From a virus: 28,660 nt of DNA. Each line of letters opens with the position of its first letter. The stretch's first letter is position 1. Shown one piece after another: positions 7,814 to 14,068 of this stretch. The stretch spans positions 1 to 28,660 of the IMG/VR virus record IMGVR_UViG_3300044646_001815. One strand, 5' to 3'. Both the position numbers and the translations under genes were made by a program. Below the pieces are notes generated by a model. That model saw nothing but the letters and a program-made list of their open reading frames with translations. It did not search any database and was not told the origin of the DNA.

Positions 7814-8397
7814 ACCCCTGCGCCCTCCTTTCCATCTGCCTTCGCGCAGATCGCCTGCACCTCCAGCAGCGTCGTCACAAACAAACGCAGCCCCACCTCC
7901 CGTCGCAGATACGCATCCAGCGCCACCAGATCCAGCCGATGCCGCGGCACGCACAACGCACGGATCTGTCGGCAGTGCAGCTCCGTAATCAAAGCCGAGC
8001 GCCGCGCAAACACCCCCATCAGCTCATGCATCCACGGCTCAGCCGAGCCACGCAGCTGCGTATTCATCTCACCCTCCACCGTCACCGGCAGACCATCCTC
8101 CTCATTCCAAGCCTCAGCAAAAATCGAGCGAGAAGCCAAAACACCCAGCGTCAGCAGCACTGAAGTGCCCAGCACACTCCACGCCACCCAATCCGGAAAA
8201 CCCGCACGAATCACAGGCATCACCGGCTGAGACACCGCAGCGCCAAAAGCACCATACTTCTGCAGCCACAGACCATACAGCCACAGGCTAATCACCAGCA
8301 GAATCACAAAAATCCACAGCGCCAAAGACGCTGGGCGTTTCCATTTCGGGCTCCGCCTGCGCGGCCCCATGTATTGAACATTAAAACGATTCATCAT
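7810..8397 (-). CDS. Membrane protein with two transmembrane helices, unknown function
   Basis: The product has 195 aa. The start is either ATG 8397 or the adjacent ATG 8394; no Shine-Dalgarno is seen. A basic N-terminus (RRRSPKWKR) precedes the first hydrophobic helix (about residues 25-45). A second helix lies at about 70-92. The remaining hundred residues are soluble and helical with a Cys/His/Arg-rich middle (LHCRQIRALCVPRHR). Positive residues before helix one suggest that both ends are cytoplasmic. It follows the sigma-like gene by only 6 nt and overlaps the next gene. Confidence 0.65.
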   Translation of the reverse strand: MMNRFNVQYMGPRRRSPKWKRPASLALWIFVILLVISLWLYGLWLQKYGAFGAAVSQPVMPVIRAGFPDWVAWSVLGTSVLLTLGVLASRSIFAEAWNEEDGLPVTVEGEMNTQLRGSAEPWMHELMGVFARRSALITELHCRQIRALCVPRHRLDLVALDAYLRREVGLRLFVTTLLEVQAICAKADGKEGAGV

Positions 8398-8403
8398 AAA
8401 AAA

Positions 8404-9195
8404 TCAGGGGTTAAAGGTTGAAACTTCCGTTTGAACAAAATGCCGACCATTCACCGTCAGCCGCGCTGGCATCGGATACCGGCCTCGTGAGATCCGCGCA
8501 TACAGCGCACCAGGACTGATACCGAGACCCGCCGCCTCACCCGTCAGCCACACCTTCAGCGGCACACACCCCGCTGGCACCGGCATCGGCGACCGCGACG
8601 CCTGCTTCATCTCCACAGGCACGCCCATCGCCAGTCGCAACTTCCGCAGCCCCTGATCCACCAGCTGCTGCACCCAGGTATGGCTGCATCCCATCTGCGC
8701 CGCCACGACACGCTGCAAACGGCCAGCCATCACGCATTGCGTGATCACATACTGCTCCGCCACCTTCAGACCACGCAGCGCCTCCATCACCCTCACGTGC
8801 CGATCATCCGCCTCCCACACATCCTGCTCCGGCAGCGGCAGAGATTCCGCCAGCGGCCTCTCTCCATCTTTTAAAGGAGCATCCAGCCACACAAACGACA
8901 CCGGCTTTCCCTCCGGAAAGCGGATCAAATGGCTCAGCCGAGCCACAAAGTTTCTCATCAAATTGTGCACCGCCTTGCCTCCAAAGGACAAAAACGACAC
9001 CCCGCGCTCGACATCGAAATGCGCCGCCGCCCATACAAGGCCCAGACGGCCCTCCTGCATGAGATCATCCTCATGCATTTTCAGGTGCGGCAGCTTCGAG
9101 ATCCACCGCTGCACCTGGCTGCGGAGAAAACGCTCATGCATCACCACCGACGTGGCCGCATCCAGTTGATCTTCTTTTTTGGTTGATAGACTCAT
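8404..9195 (-). CDS. Sigma-70 family RNA polymerase sigma factor with C-terminal HTH
   Basis: This 263-aa protein probably redirects host RNA polymerase to phage promoters. Region 2 is clear: EDDLMQEGRLGLVWAA followed by FDVERGVSFLSFGGKAV (residues 42-76), matching the core-binding and -10 recognition helices. Region 4 lies at about 138-187, with the HTH segment VVAAQMGCSHTWVQQLV and basic RKLR after it. Region 1 and most of region 3 are missing, as in small alternative sigma factors. An unusual C-terminal extension (about 205-263) with GEAAGLGISPGALYARISRG looks like an AlpA/excisionase-type winged HTH. The start at ATG 9195 follows a long GAAGAAGAAAAAGAAG tract. The gene heads the leftward operon, so it may be an early-to-late switch. 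An intrinsic terminator separates it from the regulator upstream. Confidence 0.8.
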   Translation of the reverse strand: MSLSTKKEDQLDAATSVVMHERFLRSQVQRWISKLPHLKMHEDDLMQEGRLGLVWAAAHFDVERGVSFLSFGGKAVHNLMRNFVARLSHLIRFPEGKPVSFVWLDAPLKDGERPLAESLPLPEQDVWEADDRHVRVMEALRGLKVAEQYVITQCVMAGRLQRVVAAQMGCSHTWVQQLVDQGLRKLRLAMGVPVEMKQASRSPMPVPAGCVPLKVWLTGEAAGLGISPGALYARISRGRYPMPARLTVNGRHFVQTEVSTFNP

Positions 9196-9229
9196 CTTCT
9201 TCTTCTTTTTCTTCTTCTTTGTTGGGGTT

Positions 9230-9296
9230 AAAAAACCCGCTCCGTTGGGGCTCCCCCGATGGGGAAATCGTCAACCCCAGAGCCCCAACGGGCGGG
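9230..9296 (-). terminator. Intrinsic terminator after the small regulator gene
   Basis: On the minus strand, arms of 12 bp (CCGTTGGGGCTC, plus coordinates 9242-9253 and 9280-9291), extended by CCCGC/GCGGG across a one-base bulge, form a long stem followed by six T. It lies just past the stop at 9303, so it ends transcription of the small gene before the sigma-like gene. Confidence 0.85.
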
Positions 9297-9302
9297 AAGG
9301 GG

Positions 9303-9494
9303 TTAAGCCGCTAGGCAATCGACGGCATGCGCAGTTGGCGGCTGCGGCAGCGGCATCACAGATCTGCGCAGTCGCAGCGCCTCGATGAGCACCGTCTCAA
9401 TCGGCACCTGCCGCGCTATCGTCTCTGCAAGCAGCTCGCGCTGCTCGACGAGACTAAGTTTGTCGCTGAAGTCTAAGGTCAATGTTGCTGTCAT
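9303..9494 (-). CDS. Small regulator-like protein, possible ribbon-helix-helix
   Basis: The product has 63 aa and starts at ATG 9494. A short beta strand (TATLTLDF) is followed by two helices, including PIETVLIEALRLRR; this resembles the strand-helix-helix of Arc/MetJ-type regulators but is not certain. The EALRL segment resembles EAIRLWL in the divergent XRE protein. A TTGACA -35 (9540-9545) with a weak -10 (9517-9522) lies upstream, with ACCCATTGGGT operator sites inside it. A Cro- or anti-repressor-like role is inferred from this position. Confidence 0.6.
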   Translation of the reverse strand: MTATLTLDFSDKLSLVEQRELLAETIARQVPIETVLIEALRLRRSVMPLPQPPTAHAVDCLAA

Positions 9495-9501
9495 ATGTCC
9501 A

Positions 9502-9538
9502 ATGGGTAACAAGGAATGAGTAAAAGAACCCAATGGGT
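9502..9538. promoter_or_regulatory. Operator half-sites ATGGGT within the leftward promoter
   Basis: ATGGGT occurs at 9502-9507 and 9533-9538; the second lies in the near-palindrome ACCCAATGGGT (9528-9538). On the minus strand this site sits in the 17-bp spacer between a TTGACA (9540-9545) and a weak TACTCA (9517-9522), and the first site falls close to the expected transcription start. Binding there would block the promoter of the gene that starts at 9494. Confidence 0.65.
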
Positions 9539-9545
9539 ATGTCAA
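9517..9545 (-). promoter_or_regulatory. Leftward promoter (TTGACA, 17 bp, TACTCA)
   Basis: A perfect -35 TTGACA (9545 to 9540) and a weak -10 TACTCA (9522 to 9517), spaced 17 bp, lie about 20 bp before ATG 9494. The transcript would have a leader of only about 15 nt. An operator lies in the spacer, which fits a repressed lytic promoter. Confidence 0.55.
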
Positions 9546-9570
9546 AAGAAAAGTTAGACATTGTATCAAA

Positions 9571-9592
9571 ATGGGTAAAAAATGTTACCCAT
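9571..9592. promoter_or_regulatory. 22-bp palindromic operator at the XRE start codon
   Basis: ATGGGTAA (9571-9578) and TTACCCAT (9585-9592) are perfect inverted arms around a 6-bp centre. The right arm includes the first two bases of ATG 9591. The same half-site recurs in the leftward promoter, so the XRE protein very likely binds here and regulates itself. Confidence 0.75.
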
Positions 9593-9968
9593 GAAACCAC
9601 AACAGCTCGAAACCCTTCGCAAATCACGCGGCTTGACGCGTGAAGAACTCGCCACCGAACTAGGAGGCTGCACCGCGCAGGCCATCGTCAAATGGGAACG
9701 CGGAGAACGCAGCATCCCCGCATGGGTCGAAGAAAAAATGATGCGTGCTATACCCGTCACGCTACCCCTCGATGAACTTCACTTGTTACTCACCGAAGCT
9801 CAGCGGTCCGGCCAAAGCGCCGAAAGCATCATCGCTGAAGCCATTCGTCTTTGGCTCAAAGCTCAGCGACCCGCCGAAAACATCGTGCCCATTCCCGCAG
9901 GTCAGGTGCAATACAAAACTAGCAAAGCACCCAGCAGCCAAGTCGCCGAAGATCCCCCCAAACCCTAA
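9591..9968 (+). CDS. XRE-family transcriptional regulator (repressor-like)
   Basis: The product has 125 aa and is read from ATG 9591; ATG 9582 in frame is also possible. The N-terminal helix-turn-helix (residues 6-45) with LTREELATELGGCTAQAIVKW is typical of the Cro/C1 fold, binding as a dimer. Residues 58-93 (LPLDELHLLL to EAIRLWLKAQR) look like a second, helix-rich region similar to the small protein on the other strand. A Pro/Ser-rich tail ends the protein. No Shine-Dalgarno is seen; the operator overlaps the start, and a weak TTAGAC/TAAAAA promoter (9554-9581) would give a leaderless transcript. It faces away from the lytic operon, as a lysogeny repressor would. There is no autoproteolytic domain, so induction would differ from lambda. 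Confidence 0.75.
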   Translation: MKPQQLETLRKSRGLTREELATELGGCTAQAIVKWERGERSIPAWVEEKMMRAIPVTLPLDELHLLLTEAQRSGQSAESIIAEAIRLWLKAQRPAENIVPIPAGQVQYKTSKAPSSQVAEDPPKP

Positions 9969-9982
9969 AAAAACCCAAACCC

Positions 9983-10363
9983 ATGCAACCCACCCCCACA
10001 CAACGTGCCTTCCGTCACATCCGCCACACCAAAACCGGCGGATCAGGCTGTGCCGCCTATCTCTTCGTCCTGCTCGCCTTCGTCGTCGGCTTTTTTTCCT
10101 TTGCCTCAGGCATCAACCTCATCGGCCTCATCCTCGCAGTGTTACTGTTAGGCATAGCCGCCGCTTGCGAGCCTAAATCCCACAAAACACACTTCTGCGG
10201 TCATTGCGGCAATGAAGTCGCCCCCACCAGCGTGCTATGCCCTCATTGCCATACAGCCCTCACACCCGCTCCAAAAAAGTTTCGCCTCAATCCCATCTTC
10301 ACCGCCGTCATCCTTTTCTCCATCCTAATTGGCCTCTTTTTCCTGTGGATCCATAACCGCTGA
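9983..10363 (+). CDS. Zinc-ribbon membrane protein
   Basis: The product has 126 aa. Two hydrophobic helices (about 23-41 and 43-61) are followed by a zinc ribbon with CGHC (Cys72, Cys75) and CPHC (Cys86, Cys89), and a third membrane helix at 104-123. It follows the XRE gene by 14 nt on the same strand, so the two are likely expressed together in the lysogen. Genes at this position often encode lysogenic conversion or superinfection exclusion functions. That role is inferred; the domain layout is visible. Confidence 0.75.
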   Translation: MQPTPTQRAFRHIRHTKTGGSGCAAYLFVLLAFVVGFFSFASGINLIGLILAVLLLGIAAACEPKSHKTHFCGHCGNEVAPTSVLCPHCHTALTPAPKKFRLNPIFTAVILFSILIGLFFLWIHNR

Positions 10364-10391
10364 TCATCACTCGATCCATTCTCCACCGATC

Positions 10392-10424
10392 AAAAAAAAG
10401 CCGCTCACATCGAGCGGCTTTTTT
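10392..10424. terminator. Bidirectional terminator between convergent genes
   Basis: AAAAAAAAGCCGCT and AGCGGCTTTTTT flank a short loop: the arms GCCGCT and AGCGGC form a GC-rich stem with A/T tracts on both sides. It lies between the stop of the plus-strand zinc-ribbon gene (10363) and the stop of the minus-strand integrase (10436), so it can end both transcripts. Confidence 0.95.
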
Positions 10425-10435
10425 CATGTCTAGGC

Positions 10436-11596
10436 TCAAGGCCTCAAAGCCCAAAAGCGCTCCGCCTCTTTCCGCGTTTTCAACGCACGGTAGTGACGAT
10501 GCAGCATCGCCGCGCTCTCGTGCCCCATCTGCGCCTGCAGTTTCGCCTCATCCTGGTGCATCGCATAGTGCATCGAAGCATACGTATGCCGCAGCGCATT
10601 GTGCGGCCACTCCCCATGCACCGGTTTCACTTTCATCTCCACCATGCCTTTTTCCCGCGATCCCACCGCCCATCCCAGCGATCGCCGAAACATCCGCCAC
10701 CGCGCATCCCAAAAGCTCCCGCAGATTGTGCTCGAAACCCCCGCCCGCACTCCAGCCCGTCTCAACCACGCCACCGCATTCTCGCCCAGATCCACCACCC
10801 GCCGCCGCCGCGTCTTTGCCTGCGCACCCGCCACGATCACCGTCCCCTCATCCAGATCCACCGCCGCCCATGTTAAGCGCTGAATCTCCGCTGGACGCAA
10901 TCCCCCGAACAACCCCAGCACAACAAAGCCCATCATCTCCGGCTTTTTCAATGCCCCACGCAGCAGCAGCTCACACTGCGCCACCGTCAGCGTCCCGATC
11001 TCCTCATCCCCCAGCCTAGCCTTCGCAATCTCCATCACTGGATGCTGAGTGCACAACCCCTCACGCATCGCCCACGAAAAAAACGCCCTCACATCGCCTA
11101 GGTAATTGTTGCGCGTTTTAGCACTCCAACCACTAGCCCGCAGCCAAGCCTCCACCTCATCGCGTTTCACCTCATGCACCAAACGCAGCGGCAACCACCG
11201 AGCCAGCGACCCCAAAGAAACCCCCAGCTGCCGATGATAACGCACACTGCAACCCGCATCCTCCTTCGCATCGCGAAAGCGCATCACCGCCGCAGGCAGC
11301 AGCATCGGCTCGCGCAAGCGCCGAGCATGCAGCAAAAAAAACTCCACCGCCTCCAGCAGAGTTGTCCCAGTAGTCATCAAGCGCTCCCGCAGCATCAAAA
11401 ACTCCCCCATTTCAGCAGGGGAAGCCATCACCCCCAGCATGCCCAAATGTTTTTTCGCCGCACGAGCCACCTGCAAAGCCTTTTCAGCCGCCTCACGCGA
11501 ATCGAACGAGATCATTTTTCGGCGACCCTCCACCAGCCCATAATCCAGCTGCCAAGCCACCGACCCTGAAGCATGCACACGTTTTCGAATAATCAT
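10436..11596 (-). CDS. int: Tyrosine recombinase integrase
   Basis: This 386-aa protein catalyses site-specific recombination between phage attP and host attB. The start is ATG 11596; an upstream in-frame TTG at 11605 is unlikely. An N-terminal arm-binding-type region (1-60) and a SAM-like core-binding domain (about 80-180, with KTRNNYLGDVRAFFSWA) precede the catalytic domain. The catalytic residues are visible: Arg234 in GGLRPAEIQRLTW, Lys261, the HNALRHTYAS segment with Arg336, His359 in QMGHES and the nucleophile Tyr369 in HRHYRAL. The attP-like core lies about 110-130 bp upstream of its start. A bidirectional terminator lies 12 bp after the stop. Confidence 0.95.
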   Translation of the reverse strand: MIIRKRVHASGSVAWQLDYGLVEGRRKMISFDSREAAEKALQVARAAKKHLGMLGVMASPAEMGEFLMLRERLMTTGTTLLEAVEFFLLHARRLREPMLLPAAVMRFRDAKEDAGCSVRYHRQLGVSLGSLARWLPLRLVHEVKRDEVEAWLRASGWSAKTRNNYLGDVRAFFSWAMREGLCTQHPVMEIAKARLGDEEIGTLTVAQCELLLRGALKKPEMMGFVVLGLFGGLRPAEIQRLTWAAVDLDEGTVIVAGAQAKTRRRRVVDLGENAVAWLRRAGVRAGVSSTICGSFWDARWRMFRRSLGWAVGSREKGMVEMKVKPVHGEWPHNALRHTYASMHYAMHQDEAKLQAQMGHESAAMLHRHYRALKTRKEAERFWALRP

Positions 11597-11613
11597 GCCC
11601 CACAAACGCCACC

Positions 11614-11783
11614 GTGTAACGTCGTGTTACGTCCAAAGTGCATTTTCGAGCATTTTTAAGCACATCCAAAACCTTTTCCCTCTACGTAAACCCATTTACA
11701 CACAGTGCCTGAGACAGGACTCGAACTGGTCTTGGGGCCTTTTAAAATGGGGCTTTGCGGCGTTGTGTTGCGTTTGTGTTACG
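11614..11783. other. attP-like site: tRNA 3'-end core with flanking arm repeats
   Basis: The core 11706-11726, read on the minus strand, is GTTCGAGTCCTGTCTCAGGCA: a T-loop, T-stem 3' strand and acceptor 3' strand of a tRNA whose 5' end would be GCCTGAG. The 5' side of the T-stem (ACCAG) does not pair with CCTGT, so this is not a tRNA gene but the piece an integrating phage carries. Two 8-mer pairs flank it in the same orientation: GTGTAACG 11614-11621 and GTGTTACG 11624-11631 on the left, GTGTTGCG 11765-11772 and GTGTTACG 11776-11783 on the right, spaced 10 and 11 bp. These fit integrase arm-type binding sites. The right pair reaches into the end of the endolysin gene. Confidence 0.75.
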
Positions 11784-12342
11784 CCGTGGCTTGGAAATGC
11801 ATGCCGTCACGGTGCCAAAAGGCTCCGGCGGGAAGCCAGCCTTCTTTGGCAAACTCTTCCATGACTTCGAGGGGCATGGTGGCGTGTGTTGGCCATGGTG
11901 TGTGGTTGGCATTGCTTTCTGGGTCGAGATCGATGGCAGCGGCACGTGCGTGCAGGCTGGGAAGCGTGCCTCCTCGCATGGGTCGATTGTTGAAGCAACC
12001 GGCGTATTTCTTCAAAATCTGGCGATGCGGGCCTTGACTGATGGCTGTGAGAATACGTTTGAGACTTGTGGCTATTTTAGCATGACAGCGGATGATTCGC
12101 ACAGGTTTACCGTCATACTCGATGCCTAACCCTTCGACGTTGAGTGCGGTCAGTTTGGATTCGTCACCAGGCTGGCCGTAAAATTGCGTGAGGCTTGGTT
12201 GATTGGTGGCAGGCCATGGTTTTTTGGCTGGCATGAGTTGCCTTAAATGCGCTTGGCACGCGGCGATGCTTTGAGGTCCCCAAAAACCATCGGGCTCAAC
12301 GCCGATCTTTTTCTGCATGGTTTGGATTTCTTGTTTGGTCAT
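11779..12342 (-). CDS. Endolysin: PG-binding plus M15 peptidase
   Basis: This 187-aa protein cleaves peptide bonds in peptidoglycan at lysis. The start is ATG 12342, 7 nt past the stop of the upstream 38-aa ORF; an in-frame TTG at 12387 overlaps that gene. Residues about 5-34 form a small peptidoglycan-binding helical unit with VEPDGFWGPQSIAA. The C-terminal domain (about 45-187) has the M15 zinc site: SLHARAAAIDLD (His131, Asp138) and FWHRDGMHFQ (Asp179, His182), as in VanY/L-Ala-D-Glu or D-Ala-D-Ala peptidases. No signal peptide is seen, so export depends on a holin. It is last in the lysis cassette, next to attP. Confidence 0.85.
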   Translation of the reverse strand: MTKQEIQTMQKKIGVEPDGFWGPQSIAACQAHLRQLMPAKKPWPATNQPSLTQFYGQPGDESKLTALNVEGLGIEYDGKPVRIIRCHAKIATSLKRILTAISQGPHRQILKKYAGCFNNRPMRGGTLPSLHARAAAIDLDPESNANHTPWPTHATMPLEVMEEFAKEGWLPAGAFWHRDGMHFQATA

Positions 12343-12349
12343 GGATGCT

Positions 12350-12466
12350 TCATGGGCGGAAAGTGTTGGCAAAGCAGCAGCAGGCAAAAATACCTATGGC
12401 GATGGCGAAGGCCAGAAAGCCCATAAACTCAGCAGGGCTCAATTCGGTGGCTTGTAGGGCGATCAT
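12350..12466 (-). CDS. 38-aa membrane peptide, possible holin or antiholin
   Basis: Read directly from the sequence; the ORF is short. The ATG (12466) overlaps the stop of the lipoprotein gene as ATGA, and the stop (12350-12352) lies 7 nt before the endolysin start. A hydrophobic stretch spans residues about 14-33 (FMGFLAFAIAIGIFACCCFA) and includes three consecutive Cys; the tail NTFRP is short and basic. It is a single-span membrane peptide in the lysis cassette. A holin-related, antiholin or regulatory role is inferred only from this context. Confidence 0.6.
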   Translation of the reverse strand: MIALQATELSPAEFMGFLAFAIAIGIFACCCFANTFRP

Positions 12467-12687
12467 GGCTGTAAGGCTTCTCGGACGCGTTTGAGATACA
12501 AATCGGCTGAATACCAGCGCTCATCCACCTGGGCGCGATACAGCCCTTGGCGGGTTTGGATTTGTGTGCCCGCTGGGATCTCCAGTGTGTCTGGACTGTA
12601 GAGCTGCATGGAGTTGGCGACGGTAGGCGTAGGCGATGCGCAATTCGTCAGCAGCAGCGCGATCATGAGGGGTGGCAGCAGCTTCAT
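12463..12687 (-). CDS. Small lipoprotein, o-spanin-like
   Basis: The product has 74 aa. A signal peptide with a hydrophobic core (LLPPLMIALLL) leads to a lipobox LTNC, so Cys16 would be the acylated residue; Asn at -1 is unusual. The mature part has a SPTPTVAN-type Pro/Ser/Thr stretch and a short soluble domain. The first half of the gene lies inside the next ORF in another frame (12521-12687), the same nested layout as Rz1 in Rz. The protein likely sits in the outer membrane and joins the inner-membrane partner to disrupt the envelope at the last step of lysis. Confidence 0.75.
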   Translation of the reverse strand: MKLLPPLMIALLLTNCASPTPTVANSMQLYSPDTLEIPAGTQIQTRQGLYRAQVDERWYSADLYLKRVREALQP

Positions 12688-12814
12688 GGGCGAGGATTTG
12701 CTTGGAGAGGGATTCGCATTCGCCGGTGATGCGCCATTGCAGCCAGAGAGGGAAAGCTCTCAGGGCAGCAGCAGCGGCTTCCAGAGCAGCCGTGAGCGCG
12801 GCGAGCAGCGTCAT
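12521..12814 (-). CDS. Rz-like i-spanin candidate overlapping the lipoprotein
   Basis: The product has 97 aa and starts at ATG 12814, 11 nt after the holin-like stop. The N-terminal residues 3-26 (LLAALTAALEAAAAALRAFPLWL) are hydrophobic except for one Glu, and the following part (28-75) is highly charged and helical with heptad spacing, which suits the inner-membrane spanin with a coiled coil in the periplasm. The tail is Pro/Gly/Arg-rich. Overlap in a different frame with the lipoprotein gene is a hallmark of Rz/Rz1 pairs. The weak transmembrane segment is the main doubt. Confidence 0.6.
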   Translation of the reverse strand: MTLLAALTAALEAAAAALRAFPLWLQWRITGECESLSKQILAHEAAATPHDRAAADELRIAYAYRRQLHAALQSRHTGDPSGHTNPNPPRAVSRPGG

Positions 12815-12825
12815 GAGCGGTCTTT

Positions 12826-13011
12826 TTAGACGCCGGTTTTATTGGCGTCTTTGGCGGCGAGGAGGCCGAGGCCGGTGAGGATGCCGATGACTTTGTTGAG
12901 CTCGTCAGCGTATTGAGGCAGCCAGGTCGAAATGATGGCGCTGGCGATGGCGACGATGCCGACGACAGACGTTTTCCAGTTTTTAAGGAGGGAGCGAAAG
13001 AAGTTTTTCAT
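12826..13011 (-). CDS. Holin-like small membrane protein
   Basis: The product has 61 aa. A short basic N-terminus (KNFFRSLLKNWK) precedes a hydrophobic helix (about 15-32, VVGIVAIASAIISTWL), a polar loop with ADELNK and a second hydrophobic helix (about 40-53, VIGILTGLGLLAA). The tail KDANKTGV is like that of a recurrent family of small phage membrane proteins found beside endolysins. It likely forms or controls the membrane lesions that release the endolysin. It lies at the head of the lysis cassette, 11 nt before the spanin-like gene. Confidence 0.7.
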   Translation of the reverse strand: MKNFFRSLLKNWKTSVVGIVAIASAIISTWLPQYADELNKVIGILTGLGLLAAKDANKTGV

Positions 13012-13061
13012 GACAGTGGAGTGGCACTGTCAATCCCTGCGCGGCACTTGAGTGCGGCGGA

Positions 13062-13541
13062 TTACTGCGGCGGATTGCCGCATTCTGCGGCATTTTGCGG
13101 CAGAATGCGGTAATTGGCGGCAATGCGATATTCGCGGCCTTCTTTGACGGGGCGCGGTGTGATTTCCCCACTGAGGATCATGTCTTGCACTTCGCGCACG
13201 GAGATTTTTTCGAGGTTAGCCACGTCGGTGGTGGTCAGATAGCTGCGGTGGCTTTTTTGCTCAACTGCCTGAGCACTGGCACCGGCCTCACCCGTGATGA
13301 CGCTGGTGTTTTGAGAAGGGGCTCCACCTGCAGGACGATTGATGACGAGATTGAGCAGACCAATGAGCACCGCCGTGATGAGCATCCAGGTGATTTTGTT
13401 GAGTGAGGCGTCGATCTTCGAAACGGTGGTCTCTGTCATGTGCATGCGTGAGGATAGCCCCTCGCTGCTATCGTCGTCTCCGAAGAGAGCACGTTCGCAG
13501 CGAGTGAGGCGGGTTTCGAGTTCGGCAGGATCATGACCCAT
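13062..13541 (-). CDS. Membrane protein with C-terminal HTH-like segment
   Basis: The product has 159 aa and starts at ATG 13541. A charged N-terminal helix (about 5-50) is followed by a hydrophobic helix near 51-67 (ITWMLITAVLIGLLNLV). The C-terminal third contains SYLTTTDVANLEKISVREVQ, a possible AlpA/excisionase-like helix-turn-helix, and the sequence VKEGREYRI after it. A DNA-binding fold downstream of a membrane helix is unusual. The end of the gene is made of a GC-rich inverted repeat (13078-13110) that is read as NAAECGN. Function is unknown. It lies just before the lysis cassette and could sense envelope state or anchor DNA, but this is conjecture. Confidence 0.6.
   Translation of the reverse strand: MGHDPAELETRLTRCERALFGDDDSSEGLSSRMHMTETTVSKIDASLNKITWMLITAVLIGLLNLVINRPAGGAPSQNTSVITGEAGASAQAVEQKSHRSYLTTTDVANLEKISVREVQDMILSGEITPRPVKEGREYRIAANYRILPQNAAECGNPPQ
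13078..13110. repeat. GC-rich inverted repeat at the gene end
   Basis: CCGCATTCTGC (13078-13088) and GCAGAATGCGG (13100-13110) are perfect 11-nt arms with an 11-nt loop; ATTGCCGC/GCGGCAAT outside extends the pairing. There is no T tract, so it is not a typical intrinsic terminator. It may be a regulatory hairpin in the mRNA between the two lysis genes. Confidence 0.6.
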
Positions 13542-13563
13542 ACAGAGTGGGTTAAGTCAAATG

Positions 13564-13719
13564 CTAGGGGTTGGGTGATTCTGTGGAAGGTGGGGGCTGC
13601 ACGGATAAGGCGAGGGTTTGCATGGCTTGCATAAAGCGCATCCACTCCGGTGGCGTGAGGGTCAGCTTGTGATTGGCAAGGATTTGATCAACGATGCCGA
13701 AGGCTTCTTTCGGAGTCAT
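13564..13719 (-). CDS. Small phage protein, unknown function
   Basis: The product has 51 aa and starts at ATG 13719; it ends at a TAG at 13564. The first 35 residues form a helix-rich segment (TPKEAFGIVDQILANHKL) followed by PPEWMRFMQAMQTLA; the tail is Pro/Ser rich. It sits between the tail fibre-associated protein and the lysis module on the same strand. No family is recognised, and no strong ribosome site precedes it, so it is only moderately supported. Confidence 0.5.
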   Translation of the reverse strand: MTPKEAFGIVDQILANHKLTLTPPEWMRFMQAMQTLALSVQPPPSTESPNP

Positions 13720-13741
13720 GGGAGTGAGGGCAGAGTTCGTT

Positions 13742-14062
13742 TTAAAGCAAAGTCATGGAGCCATCGTTGTTCCATTGGTAAGGCAGGGGCGGGGTGTAAT
13801 CCTCCGGCGAAAGCAAAGTGGGATCTCGCGCAAGCAAGAACTGCACCGTGGCCGCATGCGCATCAAAGACTGCGGCGGCATTGGTGCCGAGAGCCGTGGC
13901 GATTTGTTGCGGGGTGGCGCGGTCGTTTCGCCAAAACAAATCAAACGCGCGTTTGGTGCGAGAGGCGAGATCACGCAGCGCTTCGTGATTGAGCTGCTGC
14001 ATGCCGAGGAGGGTTTCTTGAGCGGGAGTCAAGGTGGGAAGGACGATGAGATTGAGTGACAT
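13742..14062 (-). CDS. Tail fibre-associated small protein
   Basis: The product has 106 aa, starts at ATG 14062 and follows the tail fibre gene by 6 nt. It is mainly helical with an acidic to neutral central part (about 20-75) and ends with a short aromatic segment (PPLPYQWNNDGSMTLL). No enzyme motif is seen. Genes just after tail fibres often encode fibre assembly chaperones or small virion proteins, which is the best guess here. Confidence 0.6.
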   Translation of the reverse strand: MSLNLIVLPTLTPAQETLLGMQQLNHEALRDLASRTKRAFDLFWRNDRATPQQIATALGTNAAAVFDAHAATVQFLLARDPTLLSPEDYTPPLPYQWNNDGSMTLL

Positions 14063-14068
14063 GATAGA

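Noticed and set aside
11706-11726. Possible tRNA gene near the integrase
   Set aside because: Only the T-loop and 3' acceptor part are present; the 5' T-stem strand does not pair and no anticodon arm is seen, so it is treated as an attP core.
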